Below the pieces are notes generated by a model. It was not told where the DNA came from. It saw only the letters and a program-made list of their open reading frames with translations, and did no database searches. Below, in pieces: positions 10,499-22,200 of a DNA stretch of 64,000 nt. The stretch's first letter is position 1, and every line of letters begins with the position of its first letter. The DNA is from Diplolepis rosae. Taxonomy: Eukaryota > Arthropoda > Insecta > Hymenoptera > Diplolepididae. The stretch is taken from NCBI GenBank assembly GCA_030998225.1, contig JAPYXD010000522.1, forward strand, positions 8,308,001-8,372,000, read 5' to 3'. The translations under genes and the position numbers were made by a program.

Positions 10499-11492
10499 TT
10501 AACACTAAACCTACCAGAGCGGTCAAATGACCACTTTTGACCGCCCGAAAAATAAATGTTTTTTAATTATTATATGATAATTATTTTGTGTTTATTGTTT
10601 ATGCTAAATTCTGTATTAATTACAATCAACTGGAAAAGACTACAATAAAACCCCATTTATCGCAACACCCGTTTATCGCAACTCCCGTTTATTGCTACTT
10701 GTCTCTCCCGTTTATCGTAATAAACTTTACCATTTTTTTCTCCCTCTTATTAGTAGAAGGAGTGGTCACGTGATTCTTAAGGATAGACGGGAATACTCCT
10801 CACTTTTAAATTTGTGATGCATATATTTATATGAATTTTCGTATATTAGGGAGATATGAAATATATCGTTTATATGATATGAAAATATCGTTTATGTATA
10901 TATTGCTACATATTTGTGTTTTATATGTAACAGAAAAATATATAAATTTTTCACATTTCAATGTATATTATTATGACAAATTATAGCATGAATTGTGCCT
11001 AGTACAGCAATCGCTTTACCAATTGCGAATCAATTGTTTTACAAAATGCGGAAATATTTCTATTGAAAAAAATTCAATCATGCATTCGAAAATTATGAGA
11101 GAAATATGTAAGCTTTAAAGTAATTAAAATGTATTGTTTGTACTAGTCGTTTACGTACCATCGTTCGGTTCCAAGTTTTCACTCATTTATAATTGCACAT
11201 ATAATGAGAATAAAAAAAACGCATTCGAGGTTATTGGAACACGACTGTAAACAATGATAAACAGCGAAAGAGCGTGAAACTATTCGTTTAGGCGCATGTG
11301 CTGATAATCAGTTGTTCAAGCTGGTGGCGAAGAAGTGGGAACCCCTACGTTTTTGCGATAAACGGAAGGCATTTGATTGGAAGGTGTTGCGATAAACGGG
11401 GTTTTACTGTATAATGTTTATTTCAAAAGCGGTCATTTGACTGCCATCGGTAGAAATAGGTATATATAATATGTCGGTAGGTTTAGTGTTAA
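10499..11492. mobile_element. TTAA-flanked MITE, CACTAAACCTACC ends
   Basis: TTAACACTAAACCTACC with GCGGTCAAATGACC is mirrored by GCGGTCATTTGAC...GGTAGGTTTAGTGTTAA. It carries a pogo-like element inserted at 10643-11409. Confidence 0.75.
10643..11409. mobile_element. Pogo-like nonautonomous element, copy 1
   Basis: TA-flanked ends CAATAAAACCCCATTTATCG and GCGATAAACGGGGTTTTACT, followed by subterminal CGTTTATCGCAAC repeats. A shorter copy is at 32764-33082. Assignment to pogo/Tigger rests on the end sequence and TA target only. Confidence 0.65.
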
Positions 11493-11582
11493 TTTTTTTG
11501 AGAATTTCCTACTTTTCTCTAATTGATAAGGGTTGTTTTTTCTTTTTTTCACCCATTTCGTACCGTATAACATTAATAGAGT

Positions 11583-11872
11583 TTAACCCTTAGAAAAAGC
11601 ACCTCCAAATAACCTCATTGAGGACACATGGGAACATACTGACCCCACCGAATTCAAATAGCTATCAAATCAAAAGTTAACAATATTTTTGGCTGAAAAA
11701 AATTCTAAGTGATGTTTAAACAATCTTAAATAAGAATCGAATATATTTGAAGCATTAATTCTCCTCGAAATATTTTTAAAAAATGCCCGAAAGAAAAAAA
11801 CGTGACCATTGAAAAATTTAGTGTAAAGTTTCCGTGGGGTCACAGTGACCCCAAGTGTCCTCAAAGGGTTAA
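11583..11872. mobile_element. TTAA-flanked MITE, CCCTTAG ends
   Basis: TTAACCCTTAG with GAGGACACATGGG, CTGACCCC pairs with AGTGACCCCAAGTGTCCTC and AAAGGGTTAA. Confidence 0.7.
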
Positions 11873-13048
11873 GCGAACACAACGAAGTGGCACTACCCCT
11901 TTTTCTGAATACGGCACTTAACGATTTTAAGTTGTTTACATCGCTACTTTTTCGATCCGTCGCATTGCATCATCATCAAACGAATTCTAGGAAGTTCCTA
12001 AACCCAGCTCCCCTATTATCCGACTTGAGTGTAATTGTAAATCTGAGCAATTAACGTTTAAAACTCAACATTTTTTATGGTTTAAAAACATAATAAAGTC
12101 ATTAGTCATGGAATTTGTTAATAACAATTATACTCAGCATCCTGCAAAATATTTTTTTTTGTTATATATATATACATACAATATATACACTAATTCTAAC
12201 TGGAAATTAGGTCAAACAAATTATTTATGATGAGATAAAAAATAATATCATTGTAGAAAATGGCGATGCAGATTGTTACAGTTCAACGTTTATTTTGGTT
12301 TTGCAATGATATCTCTATTAAAATTGATTTAGTTAACTTCTGAAACATAGGAATCTACTCGATACACATACAGTTCCCCGCCAAACCTGTAAAAATAAAG
12401 AGACTAAAGAGGATTAATTTTAAAGCCGAAATACTGTGATTTTTTTAATAAAATTTGAAATTTTTCCGCACGTTACCTAAAAATTGCAAATTATGAAATT
12501 TTTCCGGAAAAACAAAAGTTTTTACAGAACATATCGAAGGTTTTTTTCGCAAACATTCCAAAAATGAATCTACAGTATACAACAAAGAAAGATTGATACT
12601 TTTCAAAAATGTACTACTAAAAAAATCGATTTTTCTATTGCTTGTCGCCTCAACTTAGTTGATGTTACAACATTGCATTATTAAAAAAATCTAGAAATAT
12701 TTTTAGTAGAAAACTTTTTGCCATTGAAATTAACACAGAGAACCAAATAGAATTTATAAAAAGGAAAGTTTCTCATAGTATACTGCATGGGTTCCCACAT
12801 AAATTAGTATGGAGTTTTTTTACATATTAGGAATCGATTTAGTGATCCAGGCTGTATCCTATCTTATTCCTCGAAAACTCATGTTCAAAATCTCTTTTAA
12901 CATTTAAAATTAATTATTAATGAATAATTTCATTAAAATTAATTTGATCAATATTGATCATAAAATATTGTAGTTATAAAATTATATATAACTAACGGTT
13001 CATAAACAGAAACAAATTAATGATGATAAATTTGTATTTTCTTTGTAG
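11873..13048. other. AT-rich intron before exon a
   Basis: Contains AT microsatellite-like runs near 12165 and no recognisable exon or transposon. Confidence 0.45.
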
Positions 13049-13246
13049 ATAGATTATGGTCACGATTCATTCTACGACGGTTGTGGATCGACTAAAAACT
13101 GTCTTGGAGCTCCGAGTGGTTGTGTCAGTGAGAAAAACTGCAAGGCTGTTGTATCTGTCGAGGTTCGTGGAGAACGCTATGTTTTCGAAATGCAAGCACG
13201 TGGTGCAAAATACGTTGCGGTTGGATTGTCGGAGGACAGCAGGATG
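13049..13246 (+). CDS. FRRS1: FRRS1-like exon a: DOMON start
   Basis: Encodes fragment residues 1-66, with YDGCGSTKNC and the DOMON core YVAVGLSEDSRM. The donor is ATG|GTAATC. Two acceptors are possible, TTGTAG ending at 13048 or GATAG ending at 13052; the reading frame tolerates both, so the first residue or two are uncertain. The pairs of Cys near the start suggest extracellular disulfides. Confidence 0.85.
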
Positions 13247-16200
13247 GTAATCTCATTTTACATTGCATTCTCCTCTTATTTTAGAACCGGATCCAATAAT
13301 AATAAGTTGACCTGAGAATTGCTAAAAATAGTTATTTTCTAAGTTCTTTTTCTTGTCTAGTAATCTCACCTTGGAAAAATAACAAGAAATTCGTTCATAC
13401 ATTCTATTTCCATTCTGTAAAAAAATATGTATAAAATACTAAAAACTAGTGGAGAAATTCCTTGAGTTGGCCTAACTTGGCATGAAATGCCAAACAAGAT
13501 CTGGGCATTGTCCAACACATTAAAAATTCGGAAGATGGTATTTTGCAATGATAAGGTCCGATCTGGGGGACCAATCATTGCAACGTCCTTTTCCTGTTTT
13601 TCAATTTCCCAAACCGGGCCCAGATCGGGCGTAGCGTTTCATTCCAAATCAGAGCTAGACCAGAGAATTTCCACACGGTCAATAATGAATAAAAATGTAT
13701 TGAATGGTAGAAGTTATCGCCCTCCATGATTAAGTATAAGTAAGAGACTCGATCGATGCAGGAATGGGCCAATAGAAAATGAAAGACCTAGAATCTTCAC
13801 AGGTCAAGGTAGCGACGTTTCGTTGGCTTGGTTTGCCAACCAATATTTGTTTATGTTTTCTTACTTGTATTAGTTATTAATAAATAAATACGACGAGCGA
13901 TCATGACATACCTTCAGTAGACAGAACACCGTCGGCTCAAATATGTTTTGAAAATTTTCGACTGTTCACAAATCTTTAATTTTTAATTCGAACTAAACCC
14001 TTAAGGTAATTTTCAATCTATGTGAAATTTTAACTATAAATGTATTTTACTTGTATGTGTTAGTGAATTTTAATAATTTTAATTTTTCAATAAATTAGCC
14101 TGATGAGGTTGGCAAACCAAGCCAACGAAACGTCGCTACCTTGACCTGTGAAGATTCTTGGTCTTTTCATTTTCTATTGGCCCTTTCCTGCATCGATCGA
14201 GTCACTTACTTATACTTAAAAATGTATTTTTATTCTTCTGACCCATTGATAATTTGTAAATACTTTCGATTATGGATTGTTTAGGGTGAAGACAGTGTCG
14301 TTGAGTGTGTTGACGAAGGAGGTGAAGTTGGAATCCACATGTCCTGGAATGAGGGACACCATAACAGACGTATTGTCACGGTAAGAAAATTAAGAACTGA
14401 GCATATTTTCCTTTACTTGATCTTACATCAAAATATTCCATATTTTACTGCAAAGGCGCTGAGCAGAAGTTGCCAGGTTTAGCTCTAACAGTACATGAAA
14501 CGCCATGCTAGGCCCTAGCCTAGGAAACGGCAAAATTTCTGTCCCGGTAGTATATACATTTTCTGAATTAATAATTTCGAAACGAATATATGAGGACAGG
14601 TCAATAAGTCCTTACGAAATGTACCAGATGGCGCTCAAAATATTGAAAGAAGTATATTTCTAAAGAACGACAGCTCTTAATAGACTGCTGTTATATTTTC
14701 AGCCAAATCTGTCACGTAGTTCAATTTTTACAATCGATCAAAGCAAGCAAGTGCTGTGAATCCAATAAAATAGAGAAAAACGAATTTTTTGCAGTCATTA
14801 AACACTTCTATATAAAAGGCAATACACTGAAAGAAATAAATGCCGAGCTAGATGAAGTTCATGCCCTACCTGCACTATCGTTCAAAACTGTGTACAATTG
14901 GGTGAATGAGTTTAAGGGGGGAACCCCGTGTAACAGCCCGAAAATTAGAGTATTTTTGGGGATTTTTTTGGGGATGAAAAAAATAACGAATCTTTCCAAA
15001 ACTTTTGTGGTTTATTAAGGTACTCTTGAAGTATAAAACAAATTTATTTCAGACTGATACATCAATATTATTTTGATTAATAAGGTCAGATTTCCGACAT
15101 GTCGAAATTTGATGGGTCAATCTGCCCGATTTCTAGCTCCTCATACAGGCGTCAGAAACACAAAAAACAAAAAGTTTTTTAAAGTTTGGATTCTTGGTTA
15201 GTCAGTGAACCAAAAAAATTTCGAAAAATATTAATATCTCACAAAATGGCGGCCATTTGAAGAAAAATCCGATTTTTACCCAAAAATTTTCCTGAATTTG
15301 TTGAAAGAATTTTTTTTCAATTTGGAGTGGTTCACCGACAAATGACATATTTAAGCAATCTGTATACTCGAGTTCAAGTCAATCGGTCAAATACTTTTTG
15401 AGCTATGAATCGGGAAATTTTGAAAAGTGTGAAACCAAGAAAAACGCGTTTAAAGATTGACATAGAGAAAATTGTTGGAAAATAGTAAGTTCTTGATATC
15501 TTACGGGTTCCAATCGTTACTCGGACATTCTAAGAGCTATCGTTTAAGTAAAAAAAAAATCGATTTTTTGCATTCGCTACACGGCATTCCCCCCTTAAAC
15601 GTGGTCGTACATCCACTCGTGATGAACCCCTTTCGGGACGTTCAGTTGAGGCGGCAACACCAGAAACCATCGAAAAAGTTCACGATATGATTTTAAATGA
15701 TAGATGAGTGAAAGTGCAAGAAATTATTGAAGCTATAGGCATATCACGTGGAACGGTAATTAAAATTTTGCATGAGAAATTGTCTCTGAAAATGCTGTCG
15801 GCGCGATGGGTTCCGCGTATACTCACAGCCGAGAATAAACACAATCGTGTGACCGATTCGATGGCTGCACGGAAAAAAATTTGCCATACCAGCTGTACTA
15901 TCGATAGTAGCCATAGACGTAAGAATATATCGACGGAGCCTAAAGTCCATGGTAGTATCGCAGCGACTCTACAAGTTATATGTTTCAGCGGTTCTATTTT
16001 TGGAGCAGCAGCTACTCGAAACCGTAAGGAGAGCCACCAATCAAACGTGTCATACTGCTGGTACCCATAAACACTCGATTACTATATGAGATGTGCAGCC
16101 ATCTTCGATTTTGCGCAGCTCGTGTACTGTCATGAACAGCTGGTGTGCTAAATTTTTTTCCGTCCAGTCTAGCGTTTTTCCGTCGCAATCCTAGTGGATT

Positions 16201-19200
16201 TTTACGTCGGTACATCACTTTTTCTAAAACTTGGATCCATTTTTACACGCCTGAGACAAAGGAACAGTCGAAACAGTGGACAGCACGAGGCGAACCAGCC
16301 CCGAAGACAGTAAAATTGGCTGGCAAAGTGATGAGAACGGTTTTTTGAGATGCGAACAGAATCATCTTTATTGATTGCTTCAAAAAACGACAAATGATGA
16401 ATGGAGAATATTATGCTTCATTATTGGCCCAGCTGTGCAAAGCAATACGGAAGAAACGTCCCCATTTATAAAAGATAAAAGTGCTCTTTCATCAAGAAAA
16501 TGCGCGTGTGTACACCTATGCTGTTGCAATGGCGAAATTGCACGAATTCAAGTTTGAATTTTCTGCCTCACCCACCGTATTCTCTGAACTTTGCCCCTAG
16601 TAACTTTTCCTGTTTCCAAGCATCAAAAAAAAAAACAGAGGCTTACTTTGAAGAACTTCCAAAATCTTACTTTTTAGGTGGTTTGAAAAAATTACTAGGT
16701 GCGCAAGTAAGTTCCTGCTGTTTGTCAATAGATGGCTCCAGCAGTAAGTGCTGGTCGATTTTGAGCTATCCAAAACGCCATGAACCAAGCTTAGACATAT
16801 GGTAAACAAACCGTTTTGACACATTAGTGATTTTGTTTTGGCGTCATATACTTTTGGTTGTATGAAAATGTCTCATTTTGTGCCAAATAATCGTCCTTTG
16901 CGGAAAGTGTTGATTTTCTTCTTTCATTCGTAGAAAACGGTGGCTGAAGTGCATCTAGAGCTCCAAAAAGTTTACGCAGATGCTGCTCTAAGTGAAACAA
17001 CGCGCGGTGATGGGTTACGAGGTGTGTCCAACGTGCTTTTTCCGTTCGTCGTATTTGTTCACAGTTGAAAATGACAGAATGAACAGATCAACGAATTTGC
17101 ATCAAGTTTTGCTTCAATTTCGGCAAGAGTTGTACGGAGACGATTGAAATGATACAGAAGGCCCTTGTGGACGAAAGCGTGGGCATAACACAGATAAAGG
17201 AGTGTTACAGGCGGTTTAAAAATGGCCGCACATCTGTTGACAGTGACTCTCGTTCTGGCCGACCTTCGCTGACAACAACACGGGAAAACATCGACCGTGT
17301 GCGACTTGCGATTGAAGGTGATCTTCGATTGACTGTTCGTGAACTAGAAAATGATCTCGAAATACCGAAAACTACTGTTTGAAAAATTTTGAACAAGATT
17401 TTAGGATTGGCTCGCGTGTGTGCGGTGAATGGCTTCTTCACTACGATAATGAGCCAGCGCATTCATTGTACCCTGTGCAGCAATTTTTGGCCAAACACAA
17501 GATTGCACAGCTTCCCGAGCCTCCGTACAGTCCCGACATAGCTCCCTGCGACTTTTGAATGTTCCAAAAATTGAAAATGGCGCATAAAGAAAAGCGGTTC
17601 AACGATATCGAAATGATTCAGAGTAATGTGACGCGAAAACTGAAGGCCATTCCAAAATCTGCGTTCGAGGACTGCTTTGAGACGTGAAAGCACCGCTGGG
17701 AGCGTGTGGTTCAATCAAATGGGGACTACTTCAAGGGGTGCCATGGTCCGGATGACGAAGAATAGCACCAACGCGGAGATATGAACGCAGGTCGGATACT
17801 TTTCGGACACATCTCGTACGTCACTTCCCAGACGGTGATTTCGTTGTTAACGACCGTCCGCGTGAAGGAAGGCCAAAAACCTTCGAAAACGCTGAATTCG
17901 GAGGCATTGTTCAATGAGGATCCGTGCCAAACACAAGAAGAGCTTGCTTCAGCATTAGGAGTTACCCGCTAAGCCATTTTCAAGCAATTGTATACGTTGG
18001 GAATGATTCAAGACAAGGAACTTGGGTTCCTTATGATTTGAAGCCAAGGGACGTTGAGAGTCGTTTTATTGCCTGTGAACAACTGCTTTAGTGGCAAAAA
18101 AGGGAGGGTTTTCTTCATCGCATCGTGACGGGTGACGAAAAATGGATTCATTGCAGAAACCCCAAGAGAAAAAAGTCATAGGGACTGCCCGGTCATGCTT
18201 CTACGTCGCTGGCTCGGCCGAATATTCACGCTGCGAAGGTTATGCTGTGTATTTGGTGGGACTAGGCCGGTGTTATTTATTATGAGCTGTTGAAACCAAA
18301 CGAAACCATCACTGGGGAACGATATTGAACGCAATTGATGCGTTTGAGCCGAGCACTGCGCGAAAAACGGCTACAATACGAGCAGAGGCACGAAAAAGTG
18401 ATTCTACAGCATGACAACGCTTGGCCTCACGTTGCCAAACCCGTTAAAACCTACCTGGAAACGCTCCAATGGGAAGTCCTACCCCACCCGCCGTATTCCC
18501 CAGATATTGCGCCATCCGATTATTACTTGTTCCGGTCGATGGCACATGATCTGGCTGATCAGCAGTTCCGCTCATATGAAGATATCGAAAAATGGCTTGA
18601 TTCGTGGATAGCCTCAAAAGATGAACACTTTCGCCGTAACGGTATTCGAGCTCTACCAGAAAGATGGGCAAAAGTTGTAGCTGACGGTGGGCAATACTTT
18701 GAATGATTCATTTGTAACCATTTTTTCGCAATAAAGTTGCATTTTCATAAAAAAAAATCGGGAACTTAGTTGCGTACCTAATGGAAAATCGTTGCGCAAA
18801 GTGTCTTGAGCTACAAGGAGACTTTTGAAAAATTAAAGGTAAGCCAATCCGAAATAATGTGATTTTCTGTGCTTTTGTAAGAACTTATTGACCTGCCCTG
18901 GTAGTATAGTACTTAAACTTCTAAAAATAAGATATTAATTTCTAATGTTGAGAATCCGAAAGTTTTTTTTGGATGTTGAGATGATTTTGAGTTTGTAGTG
19001 TTACAGATTCGAACTCAGTTCTGAATAAGATATTATGGTAGTAGTCGTGGCAAAAATAAGGCCGTTGGAAAAAGGAGTTTTTCTATGATTTTTAGAATTA
19101 AAATGATATTATCAGTCGTGTTTTATGGAAGAAAAATCAATATTTTTTATGAAAAAAAAATTAAACTTGCAAAAATAATACTTTTAATAATGTTTTTTGT

Positions 19201-22200
19201 AATAGAATTTTTCCTTATCATTACATTCATGTAAATCCAATCATTTTTTAAAGATTGGCAAGAAGAGATAATAAAGAAAAATTCTACTGTAAGAAACATT
19301 ATTTAAAGTCTCGATTTTCGTAATTTTCAATTATATTTCATAAAAAATGATGTTTTTTCTTTCGTGAGATAAGGTAATGGAACCAATACTCGATCAGCAT
19401 CCGTGTAGGTTACGGAAAACGACCTTTCAAAGTGTATAGCATTAGAGTAATAAATTAAACTTCTGTGTATATATTGTAGAAAAAGGTTTTGTTTATCGAA
19501 TTCCATGCGCAGAAAATTTTTTTATGTCGTTTTGTAAATTAATTAGTCGTTTTTAAAACATTACTTTTGGGTACCAATACTCGATCACCGAAAACCCCGC
19601 AAAACCAGTAGTCGATCAGCAAGGGACCAATAGTCGATCATGTCATTTGTGATCAGCTGTTTTACGGAGAGTAAAGTTTTTCTTTTCTGACCTTCACCAT
19701 CTGCAAATGATTATTTTGTTAATGTAGTATGTACTGTAACTCATAGTTAAATTTAAAATATAGGTCACTGTAAAGGTATATATGCACATCAAAACAATCA
19801 TATAACCTCAAAAACATACATATAAAAATTAAAGCATTTATGTGAAAATTTTTGAAAAATATCACTTTTATAGTTTTCACTAATCGAGTACCATAAAATT
19901 TCGACCAGAAGTTAAAAAACTCATTTTTAAGAAGTAAAAAAAACGAACACAGCATCGCGGTAGGCTGATCGACTTTTGGTTCCCCTTCGCTTTTTGTATA
20001 CCAAAAGACGATTAGCGTTTTTTACATATTTAATCAAATTTTTGATTATAATTACCTGTCTGTAATAATAGAAAAAGCCTTCATAGGCCTCGTAATGCCT
20101 TCTCTCACGCGATTTTTCCAACTTTTCCCTGATTATCGTCCAACTTAGCACGGACACGTGAGAGTTGGCGGCACCACTGATCGACGGTGCAGGCGACTGT
20201 AACGCACGAAATTCAACGAGCGCGTAGGGGAAATATTTTTCTCATACACTATGTTATATTTGTGAATAAAAATCTGCCCGCTTCGCGGGCACATTCTCAT
20301 TGCGCGCTTCGCTCGCAAGTTTGAGCGCGCCTAGGGCGCGCGATTCGATCGTCGCGCTTCGCGCTCCGTTCTTTCTGGACCTCGCGCTCGGTCTTGTGCT
20401 CTTCGCATACGTTTAAGTTTATTTCTTATAATTTAATACTGAAGCTCAAACCAACTTAATGATATTAAAGATAATGTAAATTAGTCATTTTCTCAAATTC
20501 ACTAAGTTTCTTTTTCAGATTAAGTGAAACAGGAAATTCAATTTACTTAAGGCTCTATCGGCTTCAAGGAACACATTCGCATTATGACACTCGCGCTTCG
20601 CGCTCGATTTTCTGTATGCATTTTTGTAACTTTTTAATAAATTACATCATTATTGATAAATTTATTTTCTTCCAAATCTTTTAAAAAGGAAAAACAATCG
20701 TAGACTTTATTTAAGGAAATGATTTTGCAGAACAACGCTTATTTCGTATCACATATTTTGGTGAAAAAAATCGAATTTATTTAATATTAAAAATCAAAAC
20801 ATAAAATATACATCCTGTCGAGAAATTTATCGATAAGAATGTATAGACCTTATTTAGCCAAACAATTTTCATCTCAAAGTTTTTTTTGAATCTCACATAT
20901 TATTGTTAAAAAATTGAATTTTGGATTTTCAATAGTTTTTTTTTTAATTAAAAAGAAAAATATGCATCTTATGAAAAAATGTTACAATTCAAATTTGTAG
21001 GACTTTATTTATTCAATAATATTGTATCATAACGTTTTTTCGTATCTCGTATAATTTAACTGGAAAATGGAATTTTGATATTGACTTTTTTCGAATTTGA
21101 ATATGCTGTAATATTTCTGATTTTGATTTCATCAAAAAATGTTATCAGGATAATTTTTAGAGATTTATGAGCACTATCTAAAACCAGTATTGAAATTTTT
21201 GATTTTTTCAAAAAATTATTTTCAAAAACTCAAAAGTGGTGCTCAACCCCTCAATTTTGATTGGATGTGGCTGGTTAACGAACTTGTCCTTACTTTCTCG
21301 GCTCCGATAAAGTGTACCAAAGCTCAATTCAATCTGATAATTCTATCGAGAGTTATGCCGCACACGACATACAGACACAGACAGACAGACACTTTCGTAA
21401 AAACCATTTTTTCTGACTCAGGGGGTCTCAAAACGTAAAGATTTGATGAAAATTTCGAAAGTCATTTTTCACATAAAACCAATACCTTCTCATCCATGAT
21501 GAGAATGTAATAATTGGGCAGTAAGTATAATATTGTTAAGTATTTTGTTTTAATGTTACAATTTTTTTGCAGTATTTTGCTTTTTTGAATTCATAATAAA
21601 CATGAATTCATACCGAAGTGATCGAGTATTGGTTACTGATCGAGTATTGGTTCCATTACCTTACGACTAATAATATAATTTCAAATCTTAAAATCATACA
21701 AAAACTTTTTTTTCCAGAAACTTGATTTTTGCCACGACAACTATCTTGATATCATTTTTTATGCTTTTCGGTAAATAAAATAAGAAGTTGTGTCAAATAA
21801 AGTTAAACAAGAAGCTTCCGGGATTATTATTCTATTTACGAGTGAAGGTCTATGGCCGGCTAAGACTTCAGCTAAAAAGGAAAATTATTAGGTGCGAATA
21901 GTTTAGAATCATAATCCTTAAAAATTAACTTAGTCAGATCGATTTCCAAAATTTAATATTAAATCAAGGTCCAAACCAGGTCTTCATAGAGTTTTTATAG
22001 AAAGTTATAACATTCGGATGCTATTCATTATTTGTATTATGTAGCCGGAAGGTGCAGTACAACTGGAATCAAGCTCCATTCGAGATGACACAATTTCCTG
22101 CAAATTTTTGAGGGAAAAGACAACCATCATGGGACGGGAATTCGACCTCATCAGAAAACCTTACAACCTTCTTATAGCTGCTGGAACTGGACTTAAGAGT

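Larger units (their letters stand above)
14591..18901 (+). mobile_element. Mariner 3, decayed, host of a nest
   Basis: The ends TGAGGACAGGTCAATAAG and CTTATTGACCTGCCCTGG are bordered by TA. Pieces in order: N-terminus from about 14780 (EKNEFFAVIKHF), continuing at 15599 (RGRTSTRDEPLSGR), helix-turn-helix (ISRGTVIKILHEKLS), YTPETKEQSKQW at 16240, FHQENA and LPHPPYSPNFAPSN to 16690, last residues after 18781. It has many stops and frameshifts. It is split by a TTAA element (14916-15594) and by mariner 4 (16698-18778). Confidence 0.85.

Noticed and set aside
20276..20410. GC-rich CGCGCTTCGCGCTCG block considered as bacterial transfer
   Set aside because: It recurs at 48900-48990 within the same repeat family, so it is part of the satellite element.
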